A DNA stretch of 64,000 bases from Eubacterium sp. GTDB lineage: Bacteria > Bacillota > Clostridia > Lachnospirales > Lachnospiraceae. The notes beneath the pieces were generated by a model. That model did no database searches and was not told the origin of the DNA. It saw nothing but the letters and a program-made list of their open reading frames with translations. The stretch lies in contig JALERM010000186.1 in the NCBI GenBank assembly GCA_022764165.1, positions 1-64,000 of the forward strand, in the 5' to 3' direction. This document shows, one piece after another, positions 26,715 through 35,132 of the stretch; within the stretch, counting starts at the first letter, position 1, and each line of letters opens with the position of its first letter. Both the position numbers and the translations under genes were made by a program.

Positions 26715-28565
26715 CTATTTTTTTCTGTTTTCAAAATATATGAACGAGTCAATGGCATCCAGAATATCGGCAAATTCTTCTCTGGATGCCAGTTCTATAT
26801 ATTTTGTGAGGATTTCTTTCTCATTTTTCTTATATCTTCCGTAAAAAATATCGAACAGATTATGTCCCCGAAGATAAATCTTGATTTCCTCCATATGTTC
26901 CCGGATATCTTCCACGGTCTCCAGATTTTTCCCGATGATTTCTGTCAGATGCTTTCCACTTTTAATCTTCCAGAGATACTCTTTCCATTTTTTCAATAAA
27001 ATCTCATAAAACTGTTCCTCAGACTTCAATACACCTACCCGCACCATAATTTCCGGGTTGAGGAAATAATTTTCAAAAGAATAATAACGCAGCACGAGCA
27101 CATTCTGCGGCCGGACCCTGGGAAGTGCGTCCATATCTTCCCTGCTGCGTTCCTCATAATATCTGCACAATTGATGCTGTAGTTCTTTTCTGTCTTTCCC
27201 GTCACCATCACGTATCATCAAAAACTGGTCTTTCAGATAAATCTGATTGATGTACTTCAGATTGGCGTATGTTTTAATATTCGTACAGCTGTTGGTATTG
27301 ATAATCGCAATTCGAAACAACTGACCGTTCTGATCATATGTTTCCGCATAATATTTTCGAATCAGTATCGGCAGACGACTTTTATCCTGCTTTCCCTCCA
27401 CAATGAATACAAAGTTAACATTCAGCAGATCTACTGCCGTATAACCCAGATCTTCCAGAATCCTGCTGATATCTGTTCTTTCTCTCACACAGGAGCAGCC
27501 ATTCTCATCCAACACCATCTGCCTGATCTGACGAGTATTAAAATTTGACAACAAATTGGCTGAATGGGTGGAAAAAATAATCTGATTTTTCTTGGAGAGC
27601 CGATAGAGAATCTGTCCTGCAATCTTTTGCATCTGAGGATGAAGAAATAGCTCCGGTTCTTCTACTACGATAATTCCCGGAGTCTGACCACTGCCCTGTG
27701 CATAGGTTTCCATCAGAGAAAGCATATAGACACTTCTCATACCTTTTGCCATTTTTTCCAGAGGCTTCGTCAGATTCTGACCGGGATCATACGTCTCCGT
27801 TGTCACCTCAAGCATACGTTCCACATCCCTGTTCATGGAATACCGGATTTCTTCCATTCCACCGTTTCTACGGAAATTCTCATTCATTTTTGCCGAAAAA
27901 TCATCCAGATTCAGCTGATATAATTTGTAGTCCAGCAATTTCGCCGCTTCCAGTGCATTCAACTCACCTGCAGCCTTTTTGGAAATTACACCCATGCAGT
28001 CAAAACAATGCCGGCATTTCTTCGTCCGGTCAAACATGCAGACATCTGAACGCATTTGCCGGATCTGATCATTCTCCATCCACAGAAGAATATCTTTCTG
28101 AAATTGCCGCAGATTTCTCTGGACATCAATATAATAAATCTGAGGAAATATCTCCCTGATATAATGATTATTTTTCTTAATACCGTCAGAATAAATTCTC
28201 TCCCCGCTCCATTTTGCCATGAACGTAAAAGACAAAACTCCCTCCTTGTATGACGGCAATTTTTTACAAAAATCCTCCAGCCATGCATCAAATCTGCGAT
28301 ATCTGCTGACCAGCCCCTGTCTCTGAAAAGAATACAGGTCTTCCTTCGTTATCTCCAGCTCTACTTTTACACTGACAGGTGGATGCCCTTCGCGAAAGTC
28401 CTCCGGCTGAATCTGATAAGTTCCCCCTACGGCCCGGGCAGCCTCAAGAACAGCAGTTTTACCGGTACTGTTCTTCCCCACCAGAATCAGAGCACTTTCC
28501 AGACGATTCAGGCATAATTCACGGATGGACTTGAAATTCTTAATTTGCAGCTTACTAATTTTCAT
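26715..28565 (-). CDS. OLD-family ATPase with TOPRIM nuclease domain and Cys4 insertion
   Basis: 616-residue overcoming-lysogenization-defect (OLD) type protein. The ABC-like ATPase has Walker A GKNSTGKT (30-37), Walker B IIVVEEPELFLHP and IIFSTHSANLLSNF. The TOPRIM domain follows, with FIVEGKQDKSRLP and LMIRDGDGKDR, the acidic metal-binding residues of this nuclease class. The ATPase is interrupted at 176-190 by four cysteines (C-x7-C-x2-C-x2-C) that look metal-binding. The ATG at 28565 follows GGAGG. Relatives act in phage defence or DNA repair. No GajB-type helicase partner is adjacent. Confidence 0.85.
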   Translation of the reverse strand: MKISKLQIKNFKSIRELCLNRLESALILVGKNSTGKTAVLEAARAVGGTYQIQPEDFREGHPPVSVKVELEITKEDLYSFQRQGLVSRYRRFDAWLEDFCKKLPSYKEGVLSFTFMAKWSGERIYSDGIKKNNHYIREIFPQIYYIDVQRNLRQFQKDILLWMENDQIRQMRSDVCMFDRTKKCRHCFDCMGVISKKAAGELNALEAAKLLDYKLYQLNLDDFSAKMNENFRRNGGMEEIRYSMNRDVERMLEVTTETYDPGQNLTKPLEKMAKGMRSVYMLSLMETYAQGSGQTPGIIVVEEPELFLHPQMQKIAGQILYRLSKKNQIIFSTHSANLLSNFNTRQIRQMVLDENGCSCVRERTDISRILEDLGYTAVDLLNVNFVFIVEGKQDKSRLPILIRKYYAETYDQNGQLFRIAIINTNSCTNIKTYANLKYINQIYLKDQFLMIRDGDGKDRKELQHQLCRYYEERSREDMDALPRVRPQNVLVLRYYSFENYFLNPEIMVRVGVLKSEEQFYEILLKKWKEYLWKIKSGKHLTEIIGKNLETVEDIREHMEEIKIYLRGHNLFDIFYGRYKKNEKEILTKYIELASREEFADILDAIDSFIYFENRKK

Positions 28566-28708
28566 ACCCGCCTCCATTGCCACCGATATTCTATATGCCT
28601 ATTATACATCCACTCAACAAGAATTGCTATTTTTGAAATAAATATTATTTGCCTAAATGTACAATATCTATCTCTCACCCACGCATTTTGTTACATTGGA
28701 ACAGAACA

Positions 28709-28873
28709 GGAAACTTCTTATCATTTTTTCAGGAGCATTGGGGAAAGTGAGTCCGAAGATCCGACGCTTACGGAGACTTTGGCGCGAAGGCTTTCCTGAG
28801 CGTCAATTTAGTCGCAGTTAGCGGCTAGCTGAGGAGGAATGGCCTGCTTCTGAAAAAATGATAGGAAGTTTCC
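28709..28873. mobile_element. MITE-like element with ~28-bp terminal inverted repeats
   Basis: The left end (28709-28736) reads GGAAACTTCTTATCATTTTT and then TCAGGAGC. The right end (28846-28873) is its near-perfect reverse complement, with two mismatches. The 109-base interior is non-coding and self-complementary in part (GACGC at about 28761 against GCGTC at about 28800). The element sits between the OLD-type gene and the end of the urease operon. It could be a non-autonomous mobile element or a structured RNA. I see no clear target duplication. Confidence 0.55.
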
Positions 28874-28885
28874 GTCCCCTCCAAA

Positions 28886-29683
28886 TTAACAAAAAAGTAT
28901 TCTCTCTGCTATCTGCTGTAGTTTCTGTGCCCGGTTCCCGAATATCCGTACTGCAAGATCTCCGTATGCCAGCCTTGTCACACCGCCTTCGCATTCTTTT
29001 TCCGCATCCAGGATTGCTGTTATTTTTTCCTGTATTTCAGGTTGTGATATGCTTGCAGACAGGAATATGTTTGCCATGTGGCTGTATCCTTCGTACATTC
29101 CGATTCCTTCCATGGGCATTTTTTCAGGTTCGTAGCAGGTATTGTCCCGATATATCAGCTTTCCTTCGCGATAGATTTTTACCTTTGACGAGAACCGCCG
29201 ATATGCAAAGCGTTCTTCATGGGCATTTCGGCCGCAGGATAGGATTTCCAGCAGGAATAAACGGGACGTTTCATCAGCAAGGTGTATGGTCATTTCACTG
29301 TCAAATGCTGAATCCGCAAACGGTATGACCGGCTGAGGATAGTAAGTTAGAATCGCATGGGGAGCCACCTGGATCTGTATCTCGCGGGAAGCGGAACCGC
29401 CATCCATTTTATGTATTTTTTCAAAGGACTGGGATAAGATTTCCACATCCGTTCCTTCTCCGATCTGATACGTAAACTGCTGCCGGTCCCCTTTCATAAT
29501 TCCTGCCGATGCGCAAAGCGGCATCACCTGGATTCCTCCGTTTTCTTTCTGAAACGGTGTCATGATCTTATACGGAGCTGTAAAAGAAACATCATCCAGT
29601 ATGGTTCTGCCATTCCGGTTCGATGCTGACAGGGCGATCCGGGATACCCGGCCAAAGGGATTATCTGTATGTATCTCAGTCAT
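28886..29683 (-). CDS. ureD: Urease accessory protein UreD
   Basis: 265-residue scaffold (called UreH in Helicobacter) that docks the UreF-UreG complex onto apo-urease during nickel insertion. Family segments are YKIMTPFQKENGG near the N-terminus, TDVEILSQSFEKIHKMDGG, YYPQPVIPFADSAF, and FLLEILSCGRNAHEE. It is the last gene of the urease operon, 3 bp after ureG, and the MITE-like element follows it. Confidence 0.93.
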   Translation of the reverse strand: MTEIHTDNPFGRVSRIALSASNRNGRTILDDVSFTAPYKIMTPFQKENGGIQVMPLCASAGIMKGDRQQFTYQIGEGTDVEILSQSFEKIHKMDGGSASREIQIQVAPHAILTYYPQPVIPFADSAFDSEMTIHLADETSRLFLLEILSCGRNAHEERFAYRRFSSKVKIYREGKLIYRDNTCYEPEKMPMEGIGMYEGYSHMANIFLSASISQPEIQEKITAILDAEKECEGGVTRLAYGDLAVRIFGNRAQKLQQIAERILFC

Positions 29684-29686
29684 ATA

Positions 29687-30295
29687 TTACATTCCTTCCA
29701 GCAGTACATTTTTCTGAATCCATTCTACTACATCATCCACATGCTCATCCCCGCGGATATTGGTGAAAATAAAAGGCCGCTGACCACGCATTCTCCTGGA
29801 ATCACGTTCCATCACCTCAAGGCTGGCACCAACATAAGGAGCAAGGTCAATTTTATTGATAACCAGCAAGTCTGAACGGGTGATTCCCGGTCCACCTTTT
29901 CTCGGTATTTTATCGCCTTCTGCCACATCAATAACAAAAATCGTCGCATCCACCAGTTCCGGGCTGAAAGTAGCTGACAGATTATCTCCACCACTTTCGA
30001 TAAAAAGGATTTCTATATCCGGAAATCTCTCCATCATTTCATCCACTGCTTCCAGATTCATGGATGCATCCTCACGGATGGCTGTATGAGGGCAGCCACC
30101 GGTTTCCACGCCGATAATCCGTTCCACAGGAAGCACACTGTTTTTGGCAAGAAACTGTGCATCTTCTTTTGTATAAATATCATTTGTGATAACACCCAGA
30201 CTGTATGTTCCGGCCATTTTTCTCGCCAGTGCTTCAATCAATGCTGTTTTTCCGGAACCAACCGGTCCGGCAACTCCTATTTTAATATATGACAT
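29687..30295 (-). CDS. ureG: Urease accessory GTPase UreG
   Basis: 202-residue SIMIBI GTPase that delivers Ni2+ to urease on GTP hydrolysis. The P-loop is [17 protein letters not shown]. The nickel-binding CPH motif is in [15 protein letters not shown], followed by [18 protein letters not shown] and the guanine-specificity motif [14 protein letters not shown]. It lies between ureF (67 bp) and ureD (3 bp). GAGGA precedes the ATG. Confidence 0.97.
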   Translation of the reverse strand: MSYIKIGVAGPVGSGKTALIEALARKMAGTYSLGVITNDIYTKEDAQFLAKNSVLPVERIIGVETGGCPHTAIREDASMNLEAVDEMMERFPDIEILFIESGGDNLSATFSPELVDATIFVIDVAEGDKIPRKGGPGITRSDLLVINKIDLAPYVGASLEVMERDSRRMRGQRPFIFTNIRGDEHVDDVVEWIQKNVLLEGM

Positions 30296-30362
30296 CTCAT
30301 TTTCCTCATTTCTTCAAGTAATCCTCTGCAGTTCGCCGAAGGTTTTGTTTATGTTAAAGTCC

Positions 30363-31058
30363 TCAGGACATATAAATTCTTGAATACAATTTTTCATGTT
30401 GTATTCCGCGGATATCAAATCCCGGAGCTGACAGGCACAGGTCCTCACTTGTTCGTATTTTCACATCCGCAAGTATTTTCTCAAAGCATTGGTAGCAGCC
30501 GCTGAGCAGCTGCTGTCCTGCTGTCTGGCTGAGTGGAATCGTCTTAACACAGTTAGTTACCATGGCAGAGGTCTGTGCATAAAGATAATGAGATAATATC
30601 TCATCCAGCTCCAGATCTAATGCTGCACAAAAAACGCCATATACACAACAGTGACTGGTTGTTTTTCCTTTTCTCGCATCCAGATACTCCCGGAAAATTC
30701 CCGCATCTGTAATACTAAGATGCAGTTTTTCAATGGTTTTCACAAACCGTGAGCCCATTTTCCGGACAGCTTCCCGCTGTTCAAAAGGGAGACGGGATAC
30801 TTCCAGAATCTCTTCAATATCCAAAATAGTTTCCAGGTCACTGTTCTGTGCGGCCTCAAAAGAAAGCCGCACTGCCAGTAACTCTGTGTAAGCCAGATTC
30901 CACACTAATTTGTTGTGAATATATTCTTCCGCTGTTTTCTCATCATGGACAATTCCTTTTTGAATATAGGTTTCCAGCCCCTGAGAATGAGAATACGCAC
31001 CGATAGGAAACAGTGCATCATTTACCTGCAGAAGATAAAACAATTTTTCTGACATCAC
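30363..31058 (-). CDS. ureF: Urease accessory protein UreF
   Basis: 231-residue helical accessory protein that bridges UreD and UreG and gates their activity. The N-terminal LLQVNDALFPIGAYSHSQGLE is the family hallmark. A second signature, GKTTSHCCVYGVFCAALDLE, lies mid-protein. It follows ureE by 15 bp in the operon. Confidence 0.95.
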   Translation of the reverse strand: MMSEKLFYLLQVNDALFPIGAYSHSQGLETYIQKGIVHDEKTAEEYIHNKLVWNLAYTELLAVRLSFEAAQNSDLETILDIEEILEVSRLPFEQREAVRKMGSRFVKTIEKLHLSITDAGIFREYLDARKGKTTSHCCVYGVFCAALDLELDEILSHYLYAQTSAMVTNCVKTIPLSQTAGQQLLSGCYQCFEKILADVKIRTSEDLCLSAPGFDIRGIQHEKLYSRIYMS

Positions 31059-31073
31059 ATTCTCCTTCTGTTT

Positions 31074-31550
31074 TCAGTGATGATGATTATGAAGGGAGGC
31101 AGAAATTCGTCTGTCAAAATCCAGTTTTGCGATTTTCTTTTCTGCTGTCACTCCATGGATTTTCGACAGCATGACCAGCATCGGCTCATTATAGATTGTG
31201 ATAAATGTGTCTTTTTCTCCCCAGAACAGAGGGGCATGCCGATTTCCAATTTCATAGCAGACTTTTGCGGCCATTTTTTCATGTCCGGGAGCAAGTGCAA
31301 TTTCAATAATCTCGCAGGGCGGTGTATTGACAGCCACAATCACAGTCTCGTCCTGATAAATAACATCCCCCTGAAAAAGTCCACGGGATAAAATGGAATC
31401 ATCCATTCGTATTCCCACTTCACGTCCCTGATCTGTTATTTTTTTATGTATTTTTTTGAATGCCTCATGCCATTCAATATCCACATATTCTACGGTTTTT
31501 CCGGAAACATCCAGATCTTCCAGCTTTCCCAAAACCTGTTCACACAGCAT
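31074..31550 (-). CDS. ureE: Urease accessory nickel metallochaperone UreE
   Basis: 158-residue dimeric nickel chaperone. An N-terminal peptide-binding domain is followed by the metal-binding domain, with NRHAPLFWGEKDTFITIYNE, which includes the interface His. The protein ends in HNHHH, a short form of the usual His-rich tail. I chose the ATG at 31550, eight bases after GAGAGGAG. The 6-residue longer frame runs over that site. Confidence 0.93.
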   Translation of the reverse strand: MLCEQVLGKLEDLDVSGKTVEYVDIEWHEAFKKIHKKITDQGREVGIRMDDSILSRGLFQGDVIYQDETVIVAVNTPPCEIIEIALAPGHEKMAAKVCYEIGNRHAPLFWGEKDTFITIYNEPMLVMLSKIHGVTAEKKIAKLDFDRRISASLHNHHH

Positions 31551-31585
31551 CGTTTGTTCTCCTCTCATTCAAATCTGCAAATTCA

Positions 31586-32092
31586 TCACCATTTGCCAAT
31601 CAGCAGCAGTACTCCCGGAATCCATGCAGTCACAATTCCTTCAAATACCTGCAGCATCGGAACGAACTTGCCCAGTTTTTTACCCATGATATCTTCTACA
31701 AAAGCGGTTCCCCACAGGATTGCCCAGAGATACCAGATGGCTGCCCATCTCCAGTCCGCAGTAATTCCCAGTGCAGCACTTCCTGTAATACCTTCTATCG
31801 TACCGAAGATTACAGCATTGACTGCCACAAAGGTGGAAAACCAGGCAAATGGAATCGGGCTTAATTTTAATAAGTTATTAAATGCTACAAATAAATAGGT
31901 AAAGCAGAATAACAGACCGGTTCCTGCCGCATAATAATTTCCCTGAATCAGGTTCACAAAGTTGATAAACAGAGACAGACCGCCGGTGAGAATATTCATG
32001 ACGGCAGCTGATTTTCCGTCTACCTTATAAAGATTGCACAACCCATTATTGATCAGGACAATACCTACAAATAAAAGACAAACACCTAACAT
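31586..32092 (-). CDS. ureI: AmiS/UreI-family urea (amide) channel
   Basis: 168-residue inner-membrane protein with six predicted transmembrane helices, the family length. VGIVLINNGLCNLYKVD, FVAFNNLLKLSPIPFAWF and ADWRWAAIWYLWAILWGTAF are typical of UreI/AmiS urea and short-amide channels. Placed between ureC and ureE, it probably brings urea to cytoplasmic urease. It lacks a recognisable His-rich periplasmic loop like that of Helicobacter UreI, so pH gating cannot be assumed. Confidence 0.92.
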   Translation of the reverse strand: MLGVCLLFVGIVLINNGLCNLYKVDGKSAAVMNILTGGLSLFINFVNLIQGNYYAAGTGLLFCFTYLFVAFNNLLKLSPIPFAWFSTFVAVNAVIFGTIEGITGSAALGITADWRWAAIWYLWAILWGTAFVEDIMGKKLGKFVPMLQVFEGIVTAWIPGVLLLIGKW

Positions 32093-32106
32093 ACATTTTC
32101 CTCCTA

Positions 32107-33828
32107 TTAAAACAGACTGTACAGCTGGGTCAGAGGAAGCTTCTCGGCAGGTTTGGAAGTTACAGTTTCGCCGTCCACAGTTACCTCATAGGTCTCCGGA
32201 TCCACGGTGATCACCGGTGTACGATTATTAAATACCATATCCTTTTTGCTGATATTTCTGCATCCGCTGACAGGCACTACCGTTTTTTCCAGTCCGTACT
32301 GACCTTTCACATCCTCATCCATAGCAGCTTTGGATACAAATGTCAGACAGGACTCCATTTTTGCTTTTCCATGTGCCGCAAACATCGGCTGATAGAAAAT
32401 CGGCTGCGTGGTTGGAATAGAAGCATTGGCATCACCCATTTTAGAAGCAATAATCATGCCGCCCTTGATAATGATGTCGGGTTTTGCGCCAAAAAATGCC
32501 GGATTCCACAGGACCAGATCCGCAAATTTACCCTTTTCCACAGAACCTACATACTGGGAAATTCCGTGGGTAATTGCCGGATTGATGGTATATTTGGAAA
32601 TATAACGTTTTACACGGAAGTTATCATTTCCATGGCCTTCATCCTCCGGAAGCGCTCCTCTTTCGTCTTTCATCTTGCTGGCTGTCTGCCAGGTACGGGT
32701 AATTACTTCACCTACACGGCCCATCGCCTGAGAATCGGAACTCATCATACTGAAAATTCCCATATCATGCAGTACATCTTCCGCTGCAATAGTCTCCGGA
32801 CGGATTCTGGAATCTGCAAATGCCACATCCTCCGGGATTTTTTTATCCAGATGATGACAAACCATCAGCATATCCAGATGCTCGTCCAGTGTATTTACTG
32901 TATAAGGCATTGTCGGGTTGGTAGAAGACGGAAGCACATTACCTGCTGCTGCCGCTTTGATAATATCCGGTGCATGGCCGCCGCCTGCTCCTTCTGTATG
33001 ATAGGTATGAATGGTTCTTCCGCCGATCGCAGCCAGTGTATCTTCTACACAGCCACCCTCATTCAGTGTGTCGGTGTGAATAGCCACCTGTACATCGTAC
33101 TCATCTGCCACATTCAGGCAATGATTGATAACTGCTGGTGTTGCACCCCAGTCCTCATGAATTTTCAGTCCCATAGCACCGGTTTTTACCTGCTCGATCA
33201 GAGGCTGTTCATCGGAACAGTTTCCTTTTCCAAGGAATCCCAGATTCATGGGGTATTCTTCCGCAGCTTTCAACATCATTTTCAGGTTCCAGGGTCCCGG
33301 AGTACAGGTTGTAGCATTGGTTCCATCTGCAGGGCCTGTTCCGCCGCCAATCATGGTAGTAACACCACTGTACAGTGCACAGTCAATCTGCTGCGGACTG
33401 ATAAAATGAATATGGGTATCTATTCCACCGGCAGTGACAATCATTCCTTCTCCTGCCAGTGCCTCTGTGGATGCACCGACTGTCATCCCCGGTGTCACGC
33501 CATCCATAATATCTGGATTTCCTGCTTTACCGATGCCTGCAATTTTGCCATCTTTAATACCGATGTCTGCCTTGATGATTCCTGTGGAATCTACGATCAA
33601 CGCATTTGTAATGACCAGATCCAGATCTCCGTCTCTGCTGCAGGTTTTTACAGACTGTCCCATACCATCACGGATGGTCTTGCCGCCTCCAAATTTTACT
33701 TCATCACCATAGGTGGTGTAATCTTTTTCAACTTCTATCACAAGACTGGTATCAGCCAGACGAACTTTATCCCCTGTGGTGGGGCCATACATAGCAGCAT
33801 ATTTGCTGCCTGAGATTTTTACGCTCAT
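32107..33828 (-). CDS. ureC: Urease subunit alpha
   Basis: Catalytic subunit, 573 residues, full length. Urea is hydrolysed to ammonia and carbamate at a dinickel centre. Visible active-site elements are HIHFISP (nickel ligands), [12 protein letters not shown] (carbamylated Lys), [28 protein letters not shown] (mobile-flap and ligand His residues) and [14 protein letters not shown]. All are intact, so an active enzyme is expected. Spacing is 16 bp from ureB and 14 bp to ureI. Confidence 0.98.
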   Translation of the reverse strand: MSVKISGSKYAAMYGPTTGDKVRLADTSLVIEVEKDYTTYGDEVKFGGGKTIRDGMGQSVKTCSRDGDLDLVITNALIVDSTGIIKADIGIKDGKIAGIGKAGNPDIMDGVTPGMTVGASTEALAGEGMIVTAGGIDTHIHFISPQQIDCALYSGVTTMIGGGTGPADGTNATTCTPGPWNLKMMLKAAEEYPMNLGFLGKGNCSDEQPLIEQVKTGAMGLKIHEDWGATPAVINHCLNVADEYDVQVAIHTDTLNEGGCVEDTLAAIGGRTIHTYHTEGAGGGHAPDIIKAAAAGNVLPSSTNPTMPYTVNTLDEHLDMLMVCHHLDKKIPEDVAFADSRIRPETIAAEDVLHDMGIFSMMSSDSQAMGRVGEVITRTWQTASKMKDERGALPEDEGHGNDNFRVKRYISKYTINPAITHGISQYVGSVEKGKFADLVLWNPAFFGAKPDIIIKGGMIIASKMGDANASIPTTQPIFYQPMFAAHGKAKMESCLTFVSKAAMDEDVKGQYGLEKTVVPVSGCRNISKKDMVFNNRTPVITVDPETYEVTVDGETVTSKPAEKLPLTQLYSLF

Positions 33829-33844
33829 GGTTTTCCCTCCTTAA

Positions 33845-34204
33845 TCACATAAAGCCCTTCAGTTTTGCATTTTCCACTGAAGCTTTCTTTGTATCTTCTG
33901 CTGCACGGGCACAGGTCAGATCGTTCAGACCAAATACCCTCTTTCTTCCGCTCATTGCTGTCAGCTGTACTTCTTTTTCCTCTCCCGGCTCAAAACGTAC
34001 GGAAGTACCGGATGGGATATCCAGATGAAAACCATATACTTTTTCTCTGTCAAAAGACAGACACTTATTTACTTCAAAGAAATGATAATGAGAGCCTACC
34101 TGCACTGGACGGTCACCGGTATTTGCCACTAAAACGGTCACCGTTTCTTTTCCTTCATTTAATGTAATCTCCCGGTCTGCCGGAATAATCTCGCCAATTT
34201 TCAT
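33845..34204 (-). CDS. ureB: Urease subunit beta
   Basis: 119-residue structural subunit, separate from gamma as in most bacteria. Family core: [36 protein letters not shown] and [12 protein letters not shown]. It lies 11 bp after ureA. The C-terminal tail, with [13 protein letters not shown], is somewhat longer than the roughly 105-residue norm. Confidence 0.97.
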   Translation of the reverse strand: MKIGEIIPADREITLNEGKETVTVLVANTGDRPVQVGSHYHFFEVNKCLSFDREKVYGFHLDIPSGTSVRFEPGEEKEVQLTAMSGRKRVFGLNDLTCARAAEDTKKASVENAKLKGFM

Positions 34205-34215
34205 GCTATTACCTC

Positions 34216-34518
34216 CTACTGAATCGGATTATGTACAGTTACCAGTTTGGTTCCATCCGGAAATGTAGCTTCCACCTGAACTTCACCAATCATGTCTGCA
34301 ACACCTTCCATCACATCATCTTTCGTCAGAATCTTTGTTCCAAGCTGCATCAGCTCTACCACAGTTTTTCCATCTCTCGCCAGTTCCAGAAGTTCGGAAC
34401 TGATATAGGCAAGAGCCTCTACATAGTTCAGCTTCAGACCTCTTTCCTTTCTTTCCTTTGCCAAATTACCGGCCATGTGGAGCAATAGCTTCTCCTGTTC
34501 TTTTGGGTTCAGTCGCAT
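34216..34518 (-). CDS. ureA: Urease subunit gamma
   Basis: 100-residue structural subunit. It begins [20 protein letters not shown] and continues with [20 protein letters not shown] and the C-terminal [20 protein letters not shown]. The start ATG at 34518 follows GAGAGGAGG. A longer frame upstream to 34788 crosses the leader and promoter and was rejected. It is the first gene of ureABC-I-EFGD. Confidence 0.97.
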   Translation of the reverse strand: MRLNPKEQEKLLLHMAGNLAKERKERGLKLNYVEALAYISSELLELARDGKTVVELMQLGTKILTKDDVMEGVADMIGEVQVEATFPDGTKLVTVHNPIQ

Positions 34519-34540
34519 AATAATCCTCCTCTCAAAATTG

Positions 34541-34633
34541 TAAAATACCAGTTTTGAATTTTCTGCATAACAAAAAAGCAGGCAACGAAGTGTTTGACTC
34601 CATTGTCTGCTTTTCTTGCCGTTTGGTATTTTA
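34541..34633 (-). promoter_or_regulatory. Structured leader of the urease operon with terminator-like hairpin
   Basis: The predicted transcript begins at about 34634. Its 5' end TAAAATACC (complement of 34625-34633) is perfectly complementary to GGTATTTTA (complement of 34541-34549), just before the ureA ribosome site. Enclosed is an imperfect ~18-bp hairpin (arms 34572-34591 and 34597-34614, loop 34592-34596) followed in the minus strand by TTTTTT, the form of an intrinsic terminator. GGCAA upstream could pair with TTGCC in the terminator arm. This suggests attenuation or a riboswitch-like leader of unknown ligand. Confidence 0.55.
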
Positions 34634-34641
34634 TAAGATGT

Positions 34642-34670
34642 ATTATAAATTGAATCCGCGATACCGTCAA
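34642..34670 (-). promoter_or_regulatory. Consensus sigma-A promoter of the urease operon
   Basis: Minus strand TTGACG (34665-34670), a 17-base spacer, and TATAAT (34642-34647). It lies upstream of the terminator-like hairpin, so initiation and read-through are separate control points. The -35 box touches the end of the Rieske remnant. Confidence 0.8.
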
Positions 34671-34876
34671 GTATTTTTTCGCATATCTCCATTTGCAGGA
34701 TTATCAAGAAGAACTCCCGTCTCATCAAATCTGGAGCCATGGCAAGGGCAGTCCCAGGAACGCTCCAGGCTGTTCCATTGCAGTGCACATCCCATATGCG
34801 GGCATCGTCTGGGAGTAACTGTTATCAGATTTTTGAGTGCTTCACAGCTATTATAAAAAAGCTGCGGCTTCATCAT
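34667..34876 (-). pseudogene. Rieske [2Fe-2S] domain remnant
   Basis: 69 residues with the Rieske cluster motifs CPHMGC and CPCHGS, then [16 protein letters not shown]. This is the C-terminal domain found at the end of FAD-dependent (DadA-like) oxidoreductases. The N-terminal flavin domain is missing, and the residues before the cluster are unrelated to it. All four cluster ligands remain, so a small ferredoxin-like product is possible. A truncated gene is more likely, since its 3' end underlies the urease promoter. Confidence 0.65.
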
Positions 34877-34920
34877 TAGTGACCTTATTGCAGTGCTTGC
34901 ACTGTGTGCAACTTTTTATA

Positions 34921-35002
34921 GTCTTGGTTACATGCATGGAAAGCATGATTCCAAGACGCAAAAATAACCGCCCTGTCCTGAGAAAACTTGAGCGGTTATT
35001 TT
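34921..35002. terminator. Two adjacent hairpins upstream of the Rieske remnant
   Basis: The first (34921-34957) pairs GTCTTGG with CCAAGAC and CATGC with GCATG, separated by a symmetric internal loop. The second (34961-35002) pairs AAAATAACCGC with GCGGTTATTTT, an 11-bp stem with built-in A- and T-tracts typical of a bidirectional terminator. The rest of 34877-35095 holds no gene that I can see. Confidence 0.55.
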
Positions 35003-35095
35003 AATAACTAAACAATATATCAGGTGAACCGTCATCGGTAGCACCTTTTCTATTATTATATTAACACCTCTTTTAGAATATGTAAACACCCAAAT

Positions 35096-35128
35096 TTCCC
35101 CGGGGAAAAAGTAAAAATCCCCGGGGAA
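35096..35128. repeat. CCCCGGGG palindrome, copy 4 (inverted orientation)
   Basis: Two CCCCGGGG blocks (35098-35105, 35119-35126) with A/T extensions around a 13-base centre. Read on the minus strand the centre is close to the TTTTTACATT core of copies 1-3, so this copy is reversed relative to them. It follows the nth stop by 4 bp. Confidence 0.8.
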
Positions 35129-35132
35129 TTTT

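Noticed and set aside
26715..28565. Gabija defence system
   Set aside because: The OLD-type protein resembles GajA in layout, but no UvrD-like GajB is adjacent.
22452..28565. Single defence island of HsdM/HsdS-like and OLD-type genes
   Set aside because: apbE lies between them on the opposite strand with its own promoter. Proximity alone is not enough.
32371..33813. Plus-strand open frame of 480 codons
   Set aside because: Antisense to ureC. Cys/His-rich shadow of a highly conserved gene.
34519..34788. 90-residue N-terminal extension of UreA
   Set aside because: Crosses the terminator-like leader and promoter. Gamma subunits are about 100 residues, starting at MRLNPKE.
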